Positions 46,696 through 54,703 of a stretch of DNA of 64,000 bases are shown piece after piece (the first letter of the stretch is position 1; each line of letters opens with the position of its first letter). The notes beneath the pieces were generated by a model. That model saw only the letters and a list, made by a program, of their open reading frames with translations, did no database searches and was not told where the DNA came from. The position numbers were made by a program, and so were the translations under genes. The DNA lies in assembly GCA_017504165.1 (NCBI GenBank), contig JAFVRR010000009.1, positions 24,251-88,250 on the forward strand, read 5' to 3'. This DNA comes from Clostridia bacterium. Lineage in GTDB: Bacteria > Bacillota > Clostridia > Christensenellales > Borkfalkiaceae.

Positions 46696-48066
46696 TTAAA
46701 GGGTTACACCGCTTTTAAATATGGAAATTTCACTATATCCGTTAATTTCATTTTTAGTTTCTTTGCCGTTTGCTACTTCTATAATATAATCGAAAAACTC
46801 TTCGGTAAGGTCGTTGCCGTCAAGCGTAGCGGACGCGTCGAAATCAATCCAATTGCTTTTTTTAACGGCTAAGCCGTTGTTTGTTGCCACTTTTATAGTC
46901 GGTACGGGCGCGCCGAGCGGAGTTCCCCTACCCGTTGTGAAAAGTATTAAATGTACGCCCGCGCAAGTAAGGTTAGTACACGCTACTATATCGTTACCTG
47001 GTCCGTTTAAAAGGGATAAGCCGTTTTTAGTTAAAACGTCGCCGTAATCGAGAACGTCTACAACTTTCGATAAACCGCCCTTTTGAATACAACCAAGAGA
47101 TTTTTCTTCTAAAGTGGTAATACCGCCCGCCTTATTACCTGGCGACGGATTTTCGTAAATAACTTGATTGTTTTTAGCATAATAATCTTTAAAATCGTTT
47201 ATAAGTTTTACAATTTTATCAAAAACTTGCTTAGACTCTGCCCTTTTCATTAAAAGGTGTTCTGCACCGAACATTTCAGGGACTTCCGTTAAAACGGTAC
47301 TACCGCCGTTAGCCACTAACTTATCGGAAATTCTACCAACTAGCGGATTTGCAGTTATACCGCTAAACCCGTCGCTACCGCCACATTTAAGACCTATTTT
47401 AAGTTTAGAAACGGGCACTTTTTCACGATTAAACGTGCTAGCATACTCTTTAAGTTCGTTTATAATTTTAACGCCGTCAGAAATTTCGTCGCTACTGTCT
47501 TGACAGTTTAAAAATTTAACGCGCTTATCATTCCAACTGCCTAAAACCTTTTTAAATACTTCAATATTGTTATTTTCGCAACCTAGACCCAAAACTAGTA
47601 CGCCACCTGCATTAGGATGATTAACTAGCCCCCTTAAAACCTTTTGTGTTGTTTCTTGATCCCCGCCCATTTGCGAACAACCAAAAGGGTGTGGAAAACA
47701 CTTTGCGCCCGTTAAACTTGCTAACTTTTCGGCAGTTTTATTTACGCAACCAACGGTATTTATAATCCAAATTTCGTTTCTTATGCCAACGCTCCCGTCT
47801 TCGCGGACGTAGCCCATAAAAAACCTGTTTTCGTCTTCTAGTTTAATATCGTAAAACTCTGGAGCATAAGAATATTCTATTACGCTACTTAAATTAGTTT
47901 TTACGTTATGGGTGTGCACGTGGTCGCCCTTAAAAATATCTTCAGTTGCATGACCGATAGGCGAACCGTATTTCATTACGTTTTCGCCTTTTTTAATATC
48001 TTTTATAGCGTATTTATGACCGCTAGAAACATCAACTTCTACGTTGTCGAGTTTATTTATTAACAT
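46696..48066 (-). CDS. uxaA: Altronate dehydratase
   Basis: 456 residues. N-terminal SAF domain (1-75: GHKYAIKDIKKGENVMKYG, GDHVHTHNVKT) fused to the dehydratase (GYVREDGSVGIRNEIWII, HPFGCSQMGGDQ, GLKCGGSDGFSG). It dehydrates D-altronate to 2-keto-3-deoxygluconate in galacturonate catabolism. It overlaps uxaB by 14 nt. The same family includes related hexarate dehydratases, but pairing with uxaB supports altronate. Confidence 0.9.
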   Translation of the reverse strand: MLINKLDNVEVDVSSGHKYAIKDIKKGENVMKYGSPIGHATEDIFKGDHVHTHNVKTNLSSVIEYSYAPEFYDIKLEDENRFFMGYVREDGSVGIRNEIWIINTVGCVNKTAEKLASLTGAKCFPHPFGCSQMGGDQETTQKVLRGLVNHPNAGGVLVLGLGCENNNIEVFKKVLGSWNDKRVKFLNCQDSSDEISDGVKIINELKEYASTFNREKVPVSKLKIGLKCGGSDGFSGITANPLVGRISDKLVANGGSTVLTEVPEMFGAEHLLMKRAESKQVFDKIVKLINDFKDYYAKNNQVIYENPSPGNKAGGITTLEEKSLGCIQKGGLSKVVDVLDYGDVLTKNGLSLLNGPGNDIVACTNLTCAGVHLILFTTGRGTPLGAPVPTIKVATNNGLAVKKSNWIDFDASATLDGNDLTEEFFDYIIEVANGKETKNEINGYSEISIFKSGVTL

Positions 48067-49342
48067 ATTTTTCTACTTCAGGAAGTAAAAATCCAAGATT
48101 TTCGCCCCAATATTCTTCCTTTTCTAAAATTTCTTTAACGGTTGCAGTCTTCATAAATTCTTCAACGTCTTTCGCGTCGTTAACCATATCGGTACGGTAA
48201 AAATCTATAAGTTTTGCAAAAGAGAATATAAGCGTTTCAGGCATTTTGTTAAAGCGTTTAATATATTCTAAAATTGACGGAAGTACCCTAACTTTAAACT
48301 TTGATACAGAGTTAAGGGCAATTGAAGAAAGGTAATGCTTAATGTACGGATTAGAAAAACGAGTTAAAACGTCGTTAGCGTACGCAATAAGTTCGTCTTT
48401 AGGCAAATCAAGCGTAGGAATAATCTCTTCAAACACGCATTTTTTAAGGTGAGCGGACATCTTTTCATCATCCATACAACTTTTAACGGTATCAAAACCG
48501 CTCAAAAGCGCGTAAGGAACGAGCGAAGTGTGCGCGCCGTTTAAAATGCGAACTTTTCTAGTTCTATACATTTCAAGTTTGTCTTTAGTAACTATTACGT
48601 TAAGATTAGCCTTGCTGAACGGAATTTCTTTTTCAAGGTCGTAATCGGTTTCAATAACCCAAAGGTGGAAATATTCCGACGTATTAACCATAGGGTCGTC
48701 GTAACCAAGGTCGATTTTCTCATCTTTAGGATAGCCCGTATTTATGCGGTCAACGAGCGTGCAAGTGAACACGTTTTCATTTTCTACCCAAGATTTAAAA
48801 TCATCGCCTAAATTCCAAATTTTAATATATTCTAAAATACATTTCTTTAAAACGTCGCCGTTTCTATCGATAAGTTCGCAAGGCAAGAAGATAAAACCAG
48901 GAAGGCCAAGTTCATAACGCCTTTTAAGTAAAAGTGTAACTTTGGCAGGGAAAGTAACGTTAGGCGCGTCTTCCATTTTGTCTTCGCCGTTGAATACTAT
49001 GCCCGACTCAGTCGTATTAGAAACAACAAATCTAAGTTCGGGTTGAGTTGCCAAGTTAAGATACGCCTCGTAATCATCGTAAGGTTTTACCGTACGAGAA
49101 ATAACGTCAATGATGCTTTTTTCAACACCTTCTACACCCCTTATGATATGGGTATAGCAACAGTCGTTTTTGTTAAGTAAATCGCACATGCCCTTTTCAA
49201 TAGGTTGAACGACTACTACGCTACCGTCAAAATCGCTAACAGCGTTGACTTTTTGCAAAATCCAATCAACAAAACCGCGTAAAAAACCGCCTTCGCCAAA
49301 TTGGATTACTCTTTCGGTTCTAATCTTTTTATCGCAAATCAT
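48053..49342 (-). CDS. uxaB: Tagaturonate reductase
   Basis: 429 residues of the mannitol-dehydrogenase superfamily. QFGEGGFLRGFVDWIL is the NAD-binding start; RKVRILNGAHTSLVPYALLSG carries the catalytic lysine/Asn-His region. It reduces D-tagaturonate to D-altronate. It is ~50 residues shorter than E. coli UxaB, with no broken motif. AGGAG precedes the ATG. Downstream of the GH4 gene (53-nt gap), one operon. Confidence 0.9.
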   Translation of the reverse strand: MICDKKIRTERVIQFGEGGFLRGFVDWILQKVNAVSDFDGSVVVVQPIEKGMCDLLNKNDCCYTHIIRGVEGVEKSIIDVISRTVKPYDDYEAYLNLATQPELRFVVSNTTESGIVFNGEDKMEDAPNVTFPAKVTLLLKRRYELGLPGFIFLPCELIDRNGDVLKKCILEYIKIWNLGDDFKSWVENENVFTCTLVDRINTGYPKDEKIDLGYDDPMVNTSEYFHLWVIETDYDLEKEIPFSKANLNVIVTKDKLEMYRTRKVRILNGAHTSLVPYALLSGFDTVKSCMDDEKMSAHLKKCVFEEIIPTLDLPKDELIAYANDVLTRFSNPYIKHYLSSIALNSVSKFKVRVLPSILEYIKRFNKMPETLIFSFAKLIDFYRTDMVNDAKDVEEFMKTATVKEILEKEEYWGENLGFLLPEVEKYVNK

Positions 49343-49395
49343 AATTAATCTCCTTTTATAAAAATATTTTAAACCTTTACGAAGTAAAAATCAAG

Positions 49396-50784
49396 TTAAA
49401 AATTATATTCTTGCAAATAGCGTTTAGTGTTTTCTAACATTTCTTTATAAAGTTTTTTAGCGTCGTCAATGCCGATAGTTACAAGCGGATTATTGACAAA
49501 CGCTTTAAACGCCAACTCAACGTCACGCTTTAACGCCGATTCTACAACAATTTCTTGCTCGCCTATAATTCTAGTTATTAAAGGATAAATTTCAATAGGT
49601 AATTCCCCTGCCATAACAGGCGTTACCGCATCGTCGCTAAATACGGCGTTAGTTTCAACTACGACGTCAAGCGGCAAGTTAGGTATTTGCCCAACGTTTG
49701 GTAAATTTACGTTTGTTACCATAGTGTGAAGACCAAGGAGCGCTCTAATTTGATTAACGCCGTCTTCCCCCGTCTTTCTTAAAGCGATAGGTTGTTCGCC
49801 ACTAATTAACTTTCTACTTTTTTCTAAGCGGTTTTTAAGGTCGTTCTTTCTATGAGATACGGGGGTTAAAGCAAAACCCCAGTAGTCAACCGTTTCAGGA
49901 TTTTTAAGATACCAAGTTCCTTCGCAGAATTCCGCTAAATGCCTATCGCCTGCGGCGGCAATGTATTTAAAGCGCCTAAACAAATCCATTTTAACTCTAT
50001 GATTATTAGTATTAACCGTTTTTACCCAGTTTTCATCTCTACCCCTTTCATATCCGCAATCTCCGTATTTTTCAACGAACTTTTCATAAAGCGGGAAAAG
50101 GTCAATATTTTTATATTGCGCTTTAGTAAGCCAAGTAAAGTGGTTTACACCCGTTACGTTAACTTTAATTTCTTCTCTAGGAACGTCTTTAATTCCATTT
50201 TCATCTAACACGGCTGAAAGCAATCTTTGTGCGCCGAACACTTCGTGACAACATCCAAACGCCTTAATTTTAGGGAAAACTTTATAAAAAGTACGCATAA
50301 TCATAGTCATTGGATTAGTATAGTTGATAACCCAAGCGTTAGGACAATAGTTTTTAATTGCAGTAGCAATTAATTCTATCATAGGTAAAGTCCTAAGCGC
50401 CCTAACTATTCCGCCAGGACCGGTACTGTCGCCAACCGATTGGTAAATGCCGTATTTTTCAGGAGCGTGCACGTCGCTTTCCATTTCGTCAAAAGTGCCG
50501 GGAAGAATTGATACTACTACGAAATCCGCGTCCGTTAAGGCATCGCTTAGCGTTTTTACCGCTTTATATATCCATTTAGATTTAGCGCCATCTACGTCGT
50601 TATATTTATTGCCGATAATCGCGTTATTTAGCGACGCTTCGTAATCAATATCGTAAAGCCTTACTTCGCCCGAAATATCTTCAGCGGAAACAAGGTCGCT
50701 CATAAGCCCCCACGCCCAACCACGCGAGCCACCGCCAACGTATGCTATTTTAATATCTTCTACTTTATTGCCTAAATGTTTCAT
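49396..50784 (-). CDS. GH4 glycosidase, likely α-galacturonidase (LplD-like)
   Basis: 462 residues. The NAD-binding N-terminus IAYVGGGSRGWAWGLMSDL and GH4 motifs INYTNPMTMIMR, AFGCCHEVFG (Cys-His metal ligands) and NVTGVNHFTWL are clear. GH4 enzymes use NAD+ and Mn2+ and cleave by oxidation-elimination. The nearest known role is B. subtilis LplD, an α-galacturonidase; the next two genes (uxaB, uxaA) degrade galacturonate, so the operon fits pectin oligosaccharides. No signal peptide: cytoplasmic. Confidence 0.85.
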   Translation of the reverse strand: MKHLGNKVEDIKIAYVGGGSRGWAWGLMSDLVSAEDISGEVRLYDIDYEASLNNAIIGNKYNDVDGAKSKWIYKAVKTLSDALTDADFVVVSILPGTFDEMESDVHAPEKYGIYQSVGDSTGPGGIVRALRTLPMIELIATAIKNYCPNAWVINYTNPMTMIMRTFYKVFPKIKAFGCCHEVFGAQRLLSAVLDENGIKDVPREEIKVNVTGVNHFTWLTKAQYKNIDLFPLYEKFVEKYGDCGYERGRDENWVKTVNTNNHRVKMDLFRRFKYIAAAGDRHLAEFCEGTWYLKNPETVDYWGFALTPVSHRKNDLKNRLEKSRKLISGEQPIALRKTGEDGVNQIRALLGLHTMVTNVNLPNVGQIPNLPLDVVVETNAVFSDDAVTPVMAGELPIEIYPLITRIIGEQEIVVESALKRDVELAFKAFVNNPLVTIGIDDAKKLYKEMLENTKRYLQEYNF

Positions 50785-50880
50785 GTTTTCTCCTTTTAAC
50801 GTTTTATACTTTTATGGTTTTATTATATACCCCTAAATTATTAAATTCCTTAAACAGTTTGACCTATTTATTTTAATTTC

Positions 50881-50909
50881 TTGACTTTTTTGATATTTTT
50901 AATTACAAT
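50881..50909 (+). promoter_or_regulatory. Promoter of the second AraC gene
   Basis: TTGACT (50881-50886), 17-nt spacer, TACAAT (50904-50909). Confidence 0.7.
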
Positions 50910-50939
50910 ATTTTTAAATAACATATAGGTTTTAGTGGT

Positions 50940-51746
50940 ATGGAATACAATAAATTAACTGATAGTAAAAATAAATATATAAATTTCACAATAGCTGAAA
51001 GAAGTAAAAAAGTGCTAATGCCGTCAGAACATTATCACGACGTTTTTGAAATTTACTACCTTACTAAAGGTAATTGTAGATACTTTATTGACGATAAGAC
51101 TTACGAAGTAAAAGCGGGCGATATTATTTTAATCCCTAAAGGCGTCATTCATAAAACTATGTACGACGATGGCGAAATGCAAAGAAAACTAATAAACTGC
51201 TCTTACCACTATTTGCCTACGTCTATAATTCCTAAACTACCGCTTATTATGTATCATTATAGAAATATCAATATAAAAGAAGAAGTAGACGATATTTTTA
51301 TTAAAATTGAAAGGGAATACACAAAGCAAGACGAGTTCTCGCAAGACGCTTTATTAAACCTTTTACATTTACTATTCTATTTGCTTGTAAGAAATGAAAA
51401 CAAAATAGATAAAACGGAAAAGGGCAATTATTTAGTAACGGAAGTTATTACTTTTTTAAAAGAGAATTACACTAAAGACGTTTCTTTAACGGAAATTGCC
51501 GATAAACTTTCCGTTAGTATAGAGCATTTGTCTAGGGTGTTTAAAAAAGAAACGGGGCTTGCTTTTATTAAATACCTTAATATGCTTAGATTTCAAAAGG
51601 CGGAAGAATTACTTAAAAACAACGAAAATTTATCTATAACGGAAATTGCCTATAAATGCGGTTTTAACGACAGTAACTATTTTTCGGACAAATTCAAAAA
51701 ATACTACGGCATCTCCCCACTAAAATTTAAAAAAATAGGAAAATAA
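50940..51746 (+). CDS. AraC-family regulator of the galacturonate operon
   Basis: 268 residues. Cupin N-terminus (SEHYHDVFEIYYLTKGNCRYF, GDIILIPKGVIH) and C-terminal double HTH (DKLSVSIEHLSRVFKKETG, ITEIAYKCGFNDSNYFSDKF). It diverges from the GH4-uxaB-uxaA operon and is therefore its probable activator, responding to a uronate. No convincing Shine-Dalgarno; the leader is ~24 nt. Confidence 0.87.
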   Translation: MEYNKLTDSKNKYINFTIAERSKKVLMPSEHYHDVFEIYYLTKGNCRYFIDDKTYEVKAGDIILIPKGVIHKTMYDDGEMQRKLINCSYHYLPTSIIPKLPLIMYHYRNINIKEEVDDIFIKIEREYTKQDEFSQDALLNLLHLLFYLLVRNENKIDKTEKGNYLVTEVITFLKENYTKDVSLTEIADKLSVSIEHLSRVFKKETGLAFIKYLNMLRFQKAEELLKNNENLSITEIAYKCGFNDSNYFSDKFKKYYGISPLKFKKIGK

Positions 51747-51759
51747 AAATCACGGCTTT

Positions 51760-51965
51760 TAGTGCGTCAGTAATAAGGATTATTACTGACGCACTAGTTA
51801 TATTTGCCTATCGGCAAGTTATATTGCTTTCGCAGTTATATTTTGCTACGCAAAGTTATATTTACCCATTGGGTAAGTTATGGCAAATATAATATAACTT
51901 TGACTGTAAGTCAAAATCTAACTTTTAGACTTGCTCTAAAAATATAACTGTTTGCTATGCAAACA
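51760..51965 (+). repeat. Hairpin array 1: GTTATAT / ATATAAC words separating mini-palindromes
   Basis: A perfect 16-bp hairpin (51760-51796) comes first. Then GTTATAT at 51797, 51818, 51835 and 51855 (partial 51877) alternates with palindromes TTGCC/GGCAA, TGC/GCA, TTTGC/GCAAA, TTACCC/GGGTAA. The orientation then flips: ATATAAC at 51892 and 51942 (ATCTAAC at 51916) alternates with TTTGACT/AGTCAAA, TTTTAGA/TCTAAAA, TGTTTGC/GCAAACA. The array ends 7 nt before the promoter of the four-helix-bundle gene at 52008. Confidence 0.9.
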
Positions 51966-51972
51966 ATATCAC

Positions 51973-52001
51973 TTTACTTAAAACTTGTAACATGGTATAA
52001 T
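51973..52001 (+). promoter_or_regulatory. Promoter of the four-helix-bundle gene
   Basis: TTTACT (51973-51978), 17-nt spacer, TATAAT (51996-52001), then 6 nt to the ATG: the mRNA should be leaderless. Confidence 0.75.
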
Positions 52002-52007
52002 AAATTT

Positions 52008-52361
52008 ATGAGTGAAAGTGTTTTAAGAGAAAAAGCAAAAGACTTTGCTAAAAATATTGTTTTTATTACAAAAGAAATTAAGTCTAACAAAAAAGAAAGT
52101 GTATTAACTAATCAACTTTTACGTTCTGGAACAAGTATTGGTGCAAATATCCACGAAGCACAATATGCACAAGGAACGGCTGATTTTATTTCTAAACTTG
52201 AAATAGCGTTAAAAGAGTGCTTTGAAAGCGAATATTGGTTAGAATTGCTTTTTGAAACAGGATATTTAGAAGAAACTCAATACAAAAAACTTAATAACGA
52301 TTGTGGTGTTATAAGAAAAATGTTAATTTCTTCGTGCAAAACACTTAAAGAGAAAAAATAA
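52008..52361 (+). CDS. Four-helix-bundle protein (23S-IVP / Avd-like)
   Basis: 117 residues. LTNQLLRSGTSIGANIHEAQ and FISKLEIALKECFESEYWLE are the signatures of the four-helix-bundle family found in 23S rRNA intervening sequences and related to Avd of diversity-generating retroelements. The start at 52008 (MSESVLREKAKDF) is preferred to 51957, because the earlier ATG lies inside the last array hairpin and upstream of the -10 box. A nucleic-acid-binding role is likely for the family but the function of free-standing members is unknown. It lies outside any rRNA gene and immediately after hairpin array 1. Confidence 0.85.
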   Translation: MSESVLREKAKDFAKNIVFITKEIKSNKKESVLTNQLLRSGTSIGANIHEAQYAQGTADFISKLEIALKECFESEYWLELLFETGYLEETQYKKLNNDCGVIRKMLISSCKTLKEKK

Positions 52362-52364
52362 TCG

Positions 52365-52393
52365 AAACTCGACTTTAATAAGTCGAGTTTTTT
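52365..52393 (+). terminator. Terminator of the four-helix-bundle gene
   Basis: Stem AAACTCGACTT / AAGTCGAGTTT then TTTT. Confidence 0.85.
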
Positions 52394-52410
52394 TATCCAC
52401 GCGAAACTGC

Positions 52411-52439
52411 TTGATAAAACTTCTTATTAGTGCTATAAT
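52411..52439 (+). promoter_or_regulatory. Promoter of the structured RNA at 52446
   Basis: TTGATA (52411-52416), 17-nt spacer, TATAAT (52434-52439). Confidence 0.8.
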
Positions 52440-52445
52440 AATTAT

Positions 52446-52662
52446 GCCAAACGAACTTAATATTGTCGCAAATAGGCGTAGTTTCTTTTTTGTAGGATAA
52501 TCATGCTCCTATTTTGTCATACTATTCGAACAGAATCCATTTGGTAAAAGTGCGACTCCCGTTCGATAGTATGGCTATGCTTATACTTGCGATAAAGTTC
52601 GTTTGGCGACAACTTGGAGTTTCGCATTTTTCGGTGCGTTGACTTCGGTTGGCGCACTTTTT
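52446..52662 (+). ncRNA. Structured RNA of unknown class before the Ltp lipoprotein
   Basis: Starts at the predicted +1. A 13-bp closing helix GCCAAACGAACTT / AAGTTCGTTTGGC (52446-52458 with 52595-52607) encloses a second helix CATACTAT..CGAAC / GTTCGATAGTATG (52519-52573). The 5' segment TTGTCGC can pair with TTGCGATAA inside the helix or with GCGACAA just beyond it. A terminator GTGCG / CGCAC (52634-52657) plus T-run ends it, 39 nt before the lipoprotein ATG. It is either an independent ncRNA or a riboswitch-like leader. I cannot match it to a known class. Confidence 0.6.
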
Positions 52663-52695
52663 ATTTTATACTTTATTTTTGGAGGAAAAAGAAAA

Positions 52696-53109
52696 ATGAA
52701 AAAAATTGCAACTCTTTTACTTACTGCTTTAATGTTGTTTTCTACGTCATTTACTTTGACTGGTTGTCTTGACGCAACTATATCCGATACACAACAAAAC
52801 GCATCGAATAATGTCAACGCTACAATGGGCGAACGAATGGCATTATCATCAGCTAAAAATTACTTACGTGTTAGCGCATTTTCAAGAAAGGGGTTGATTG
52901 AGCAACTTGAATTCGAAGGTTATACAACCGAAGAAGCAACTTATGCAGTAAATAATTGTGGAGCAAATTGGAAAGAACAAGCAGTAAAATCAGCAAAAAA
53001 TTATTTAAAAATTATGCCATTCTCAAAACAAGGATTAATTGAGCAGCTTGAATTCGAAGGTTATACAACCGAAGAAGCAACTTATGGTGTTGAACAAGCA
53101 TATAAGTAA
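52696..53109 (+). CDS. Ltp-family lipoprotein with two tandem repeats
   Basis: 137 residues from the ATG at 52696, preceded by GGAGG. The lipobox LTGC gives Cys24. Two repeats of the host-surface lipoprotein (Ltp) motif follow: SAKNYLRVSAFSRKGLIEQL and SAKNYLKIMPFSKQGLIEQL, each continuing EFEGYTTEEATY. Phage Ltp relatives block superinfection by interfering with DNA entry; chromosomal copies are common in Firmicutes and their role is unclear. The longer frame from 52603 would read through the terminator and is rejected. Confidence 0.85.
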   Translation: MKKIATLLLTALMLFSTSFTLTGCLDATISDTQQNASNNVNATMGERMALSSAKNYLRVSAFSRKGLIEQLEFEGYTTEEATYAVNNCGANWKEQAVKSAKNYLKIMPFSKQGLIEQLEFEGYTTEEATYGVEQAYK

Positions 53110-53117
53110 AGGTGTAG

Positions 53118-53150
53118 CACACTATACTTTCAAATGAAAGTAGTGTGTTT
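53118..53150 (+). terminator. Terminator of the Ltp gene
   Basis: Stem CACACTA..CTTTC / GAAAG..TAGTGTG followed by TTTTG. Confidence 0.7.
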
Positions 53151-53165
53151 TGCAGAGCAAAAAGA

Positions 53166-53195
53166 AAAGGATAGCAAGAATTTGCTATCCTTTTA
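53166..53195. terminator. Second terminator hairpin
   Basis: AAGGATAGCAA / TTGCTATCCTT with TTTTAT on the right and AAAAGAAA on the left. Confidence 0.65.
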
Positions 53196-53267
53196 TAGTT
53201 ACTAAAAAATACCTACGGAAAGAGCACATATCCGTGATTTATTTGTTTTATTGACCTTTTTAAATAT

Positions 53268-53395
53268 GAAATTAAAGACATAGTGACAAGTTAGGCGAGG
53301 CTCTTGGGATTTTGTGGGCGAGATAGAACTTGCCGTTCATCGAGGTCACATAATCACAAAGAAACAAAGCATAACGCCGTCAATATGGCTTTAGT
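53268..53395 (+). repeat. Dispersed palindromic element after galE
   Basis: Arms TTAAAGaCaTAgTGAC, GTTAGGC pair with GCATAAC, GTCAaTAtGGCTTTA; inside are GAGGCTCT and a variable hairpin GATTTTGTG / CACATAATC. The right arm overlaps the galE stop codon. Confidence 0.75.
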
Positions 53396-54407
53396 TAGAA
53401 TAGCCGTCAGGGTTGTTAAGTTGCCAACGTAACGCGTCTTGACACATATCGTCAAGCGTTTTAGTTGCTTTAAAGCCTAAAAGTTCGTATGCAAGAGATG
53501 GGTCGGCGTAGCATTCGGCAATATCGCCAGGTCTACGCTCTACGATTTCGTATGGGATTTGTTTGCCGTACGCTTTAGAGAATGCGTTAACCATATCAAG
53601 TACGCTATAGCCAGTACCCGTACCTAAGTTTACGATAAATAAACCGCTTTTTGTAAGTAATTTTTTAACTGCTAAAACGTGGCCGACTGCAAGGTCTACA
53701 ACGTGAATAAAGTCACGTACGCCCGTACCGTCTTTAGTAGGATAATCGCCACCGAATACCCTTAATTTATCAAGTTTGCCAATAGCAACTTTTGTGATAT
53801 ATGGGCATAAATTGTTAGGAATACCGTTAGGGTCTTCGCCAATCGTACCCGATTCGTGAGCGCCAACAGGGTTAAAATAACGAAGAATTGCAATATTAAA
53901 GTCTTTATCCGCTTTATAAAGGTCTTTTAAAATGTATTCTATAAAGAGTTTAGTACTTCCGTAAGGATTAGTAGTTGAAAGTGGGAAGTCTTCTTTAATA
54001 GGAACGGTATGTGGGTCGCCGTAAACGGTAGCAGATGAAGAGAATACTAAGTTTTTACAGTTAAACTCTTTCATTACTTCTACAAGCGCAAGTAAACCGC
54101 CTATATTGTTTTGATAATATTCGATAGGTTTTTGTACCGATTCGCCAACCGCTTTATAACCTGCAAAGTTGATAACGGCGTCAATTTTATAATCGGTAAA
54201 GATTTTTCTAAGAATATCCTTATCTAAAATATCCCCTTTAATAAATGGAATTTTCTTATTAACGATTTTTTCTACGCGTTTAACCGCTTCCATTTTACTG
54301 TTAGATAAGTTGTCGATAATAACCGTTTCATAACCCGCTTTAATAAGTTCAATAACGGTGTGGCTACCAATATAACCAGCGCCACCTGTAACTAAAATAG
54401 TGCTCAT
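53391..54407 (-). CDS. galE: UDP-glucose 4-epimerase
   Basis: 338 residues. VTGGAGYIGSHTVIELIKAG binds NAD, SSSATVYG holds catalytic Ser/Thr, and NPYGSTKLFIE gives the YxxxK pair. It interconverts UDP-glucose and UDP-galactose for sugar use and envelope glycans. AGGAG precedes the ATG. Its stop lies within a palindromic element. Confidence 0.96.
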   Translation of the reverse strand: MSTILVTGGAGYIGSHTVIELIKAGYETVIIDNLSNSKMEAVKRVEKIVNKKIPFIKGDILDKDILRKIFTDYKIDAVINFAGYKAVGESVQKPIEYYQNNIGGLLALVEVMKEFNCKNLVFSSSATVYGDPHTVPIKEDFPLSTTNPYGSTKLFIEYILKDLYKADKDFNIAILRYFNPVGAHESGTIGEDPNGIPNNLCPYITKVAIGKLDKLRVFGGDYPTKDGTGVRDFIHVVDLAVGHVLAVKKLLTKSGLFIVNLGTGTGYSVLDMVNAFSKAYGKQIPYEIVERRPGDIAECYADPSLAYELLGFKATKTLDDMCQDALRWQLNNPDGYSN

Positions 54408-54520
54408 AGTACTCTCCTTGAAAGTCGTTTTTAATTATGTAATTTTAGTATATGAATATTATTAAAAAAAGTCAAGTATTTTTAAATTTAATAATATAAT
54501 TATTATTGTTATATCCTTAT

Positions 54521-54556
54521 AAAAAACATCCGCAAAGATTAGTTTGCGGGGTTTTT
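54521..54556. terminator. Terminator of the lactonase operon (bidirectional)
   Basis: Stem CCGCAAA / TTTGCGG with TTTTTT tails in both directions. Confidence 0.7.
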
Positions 54557-54570
54557 ATTATAATACAAGA

Positions 54571-54702
54571 AGTTAGCGCTTTATTTACAAGAAGCGATAA
54601 CTTTGCCGTATTTCAATTTCGAAGTATAAAAACATAAGTTTTTATGGCAAAACACTTGTTTTGCAAAGATTTTGCGAATGCAAAAGATTTAACTTCGTAT
54701 AA
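54571..54702. repeat. Cluster of small hairpins in the lactonase 3' UTR
   Basis: Three consecutive palindromes with 4-nt loops: ATAAAAAC/GTTTTTAT (54626-54645), GCAAAAC/GTTTTGC (54647-54664), TTTTGC/GCAAAA (54670-54685), inside CGAAGT / ACTTCG. It looks like the two large arrays, but no separating word and no adjacent four-helix-bundle gene are seen. Confidence 0.5.
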
Positions 54703-54703
54703 A

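Noticed and set aside
51760..51965. CRISPR array
   Set aside because: The repeated word is only 7 bases, flips orientation mid-array, and the spacers are palindromes of 10-19 bases; no cas genes are present.
52446..52607. Integron attC site
   Set aside because: The outer stem is GCCAAACGAAC rather than the RYYYAAC consensus, and there is no integrase; a promoter and terminator suggest RNA instead.
52603..52695. N-terminal extension of the Ltp lipoprotein
   Set aside because: It covers the terminator and precedes a GGAGG site followed by a normal lipoprotein signal at 52696.
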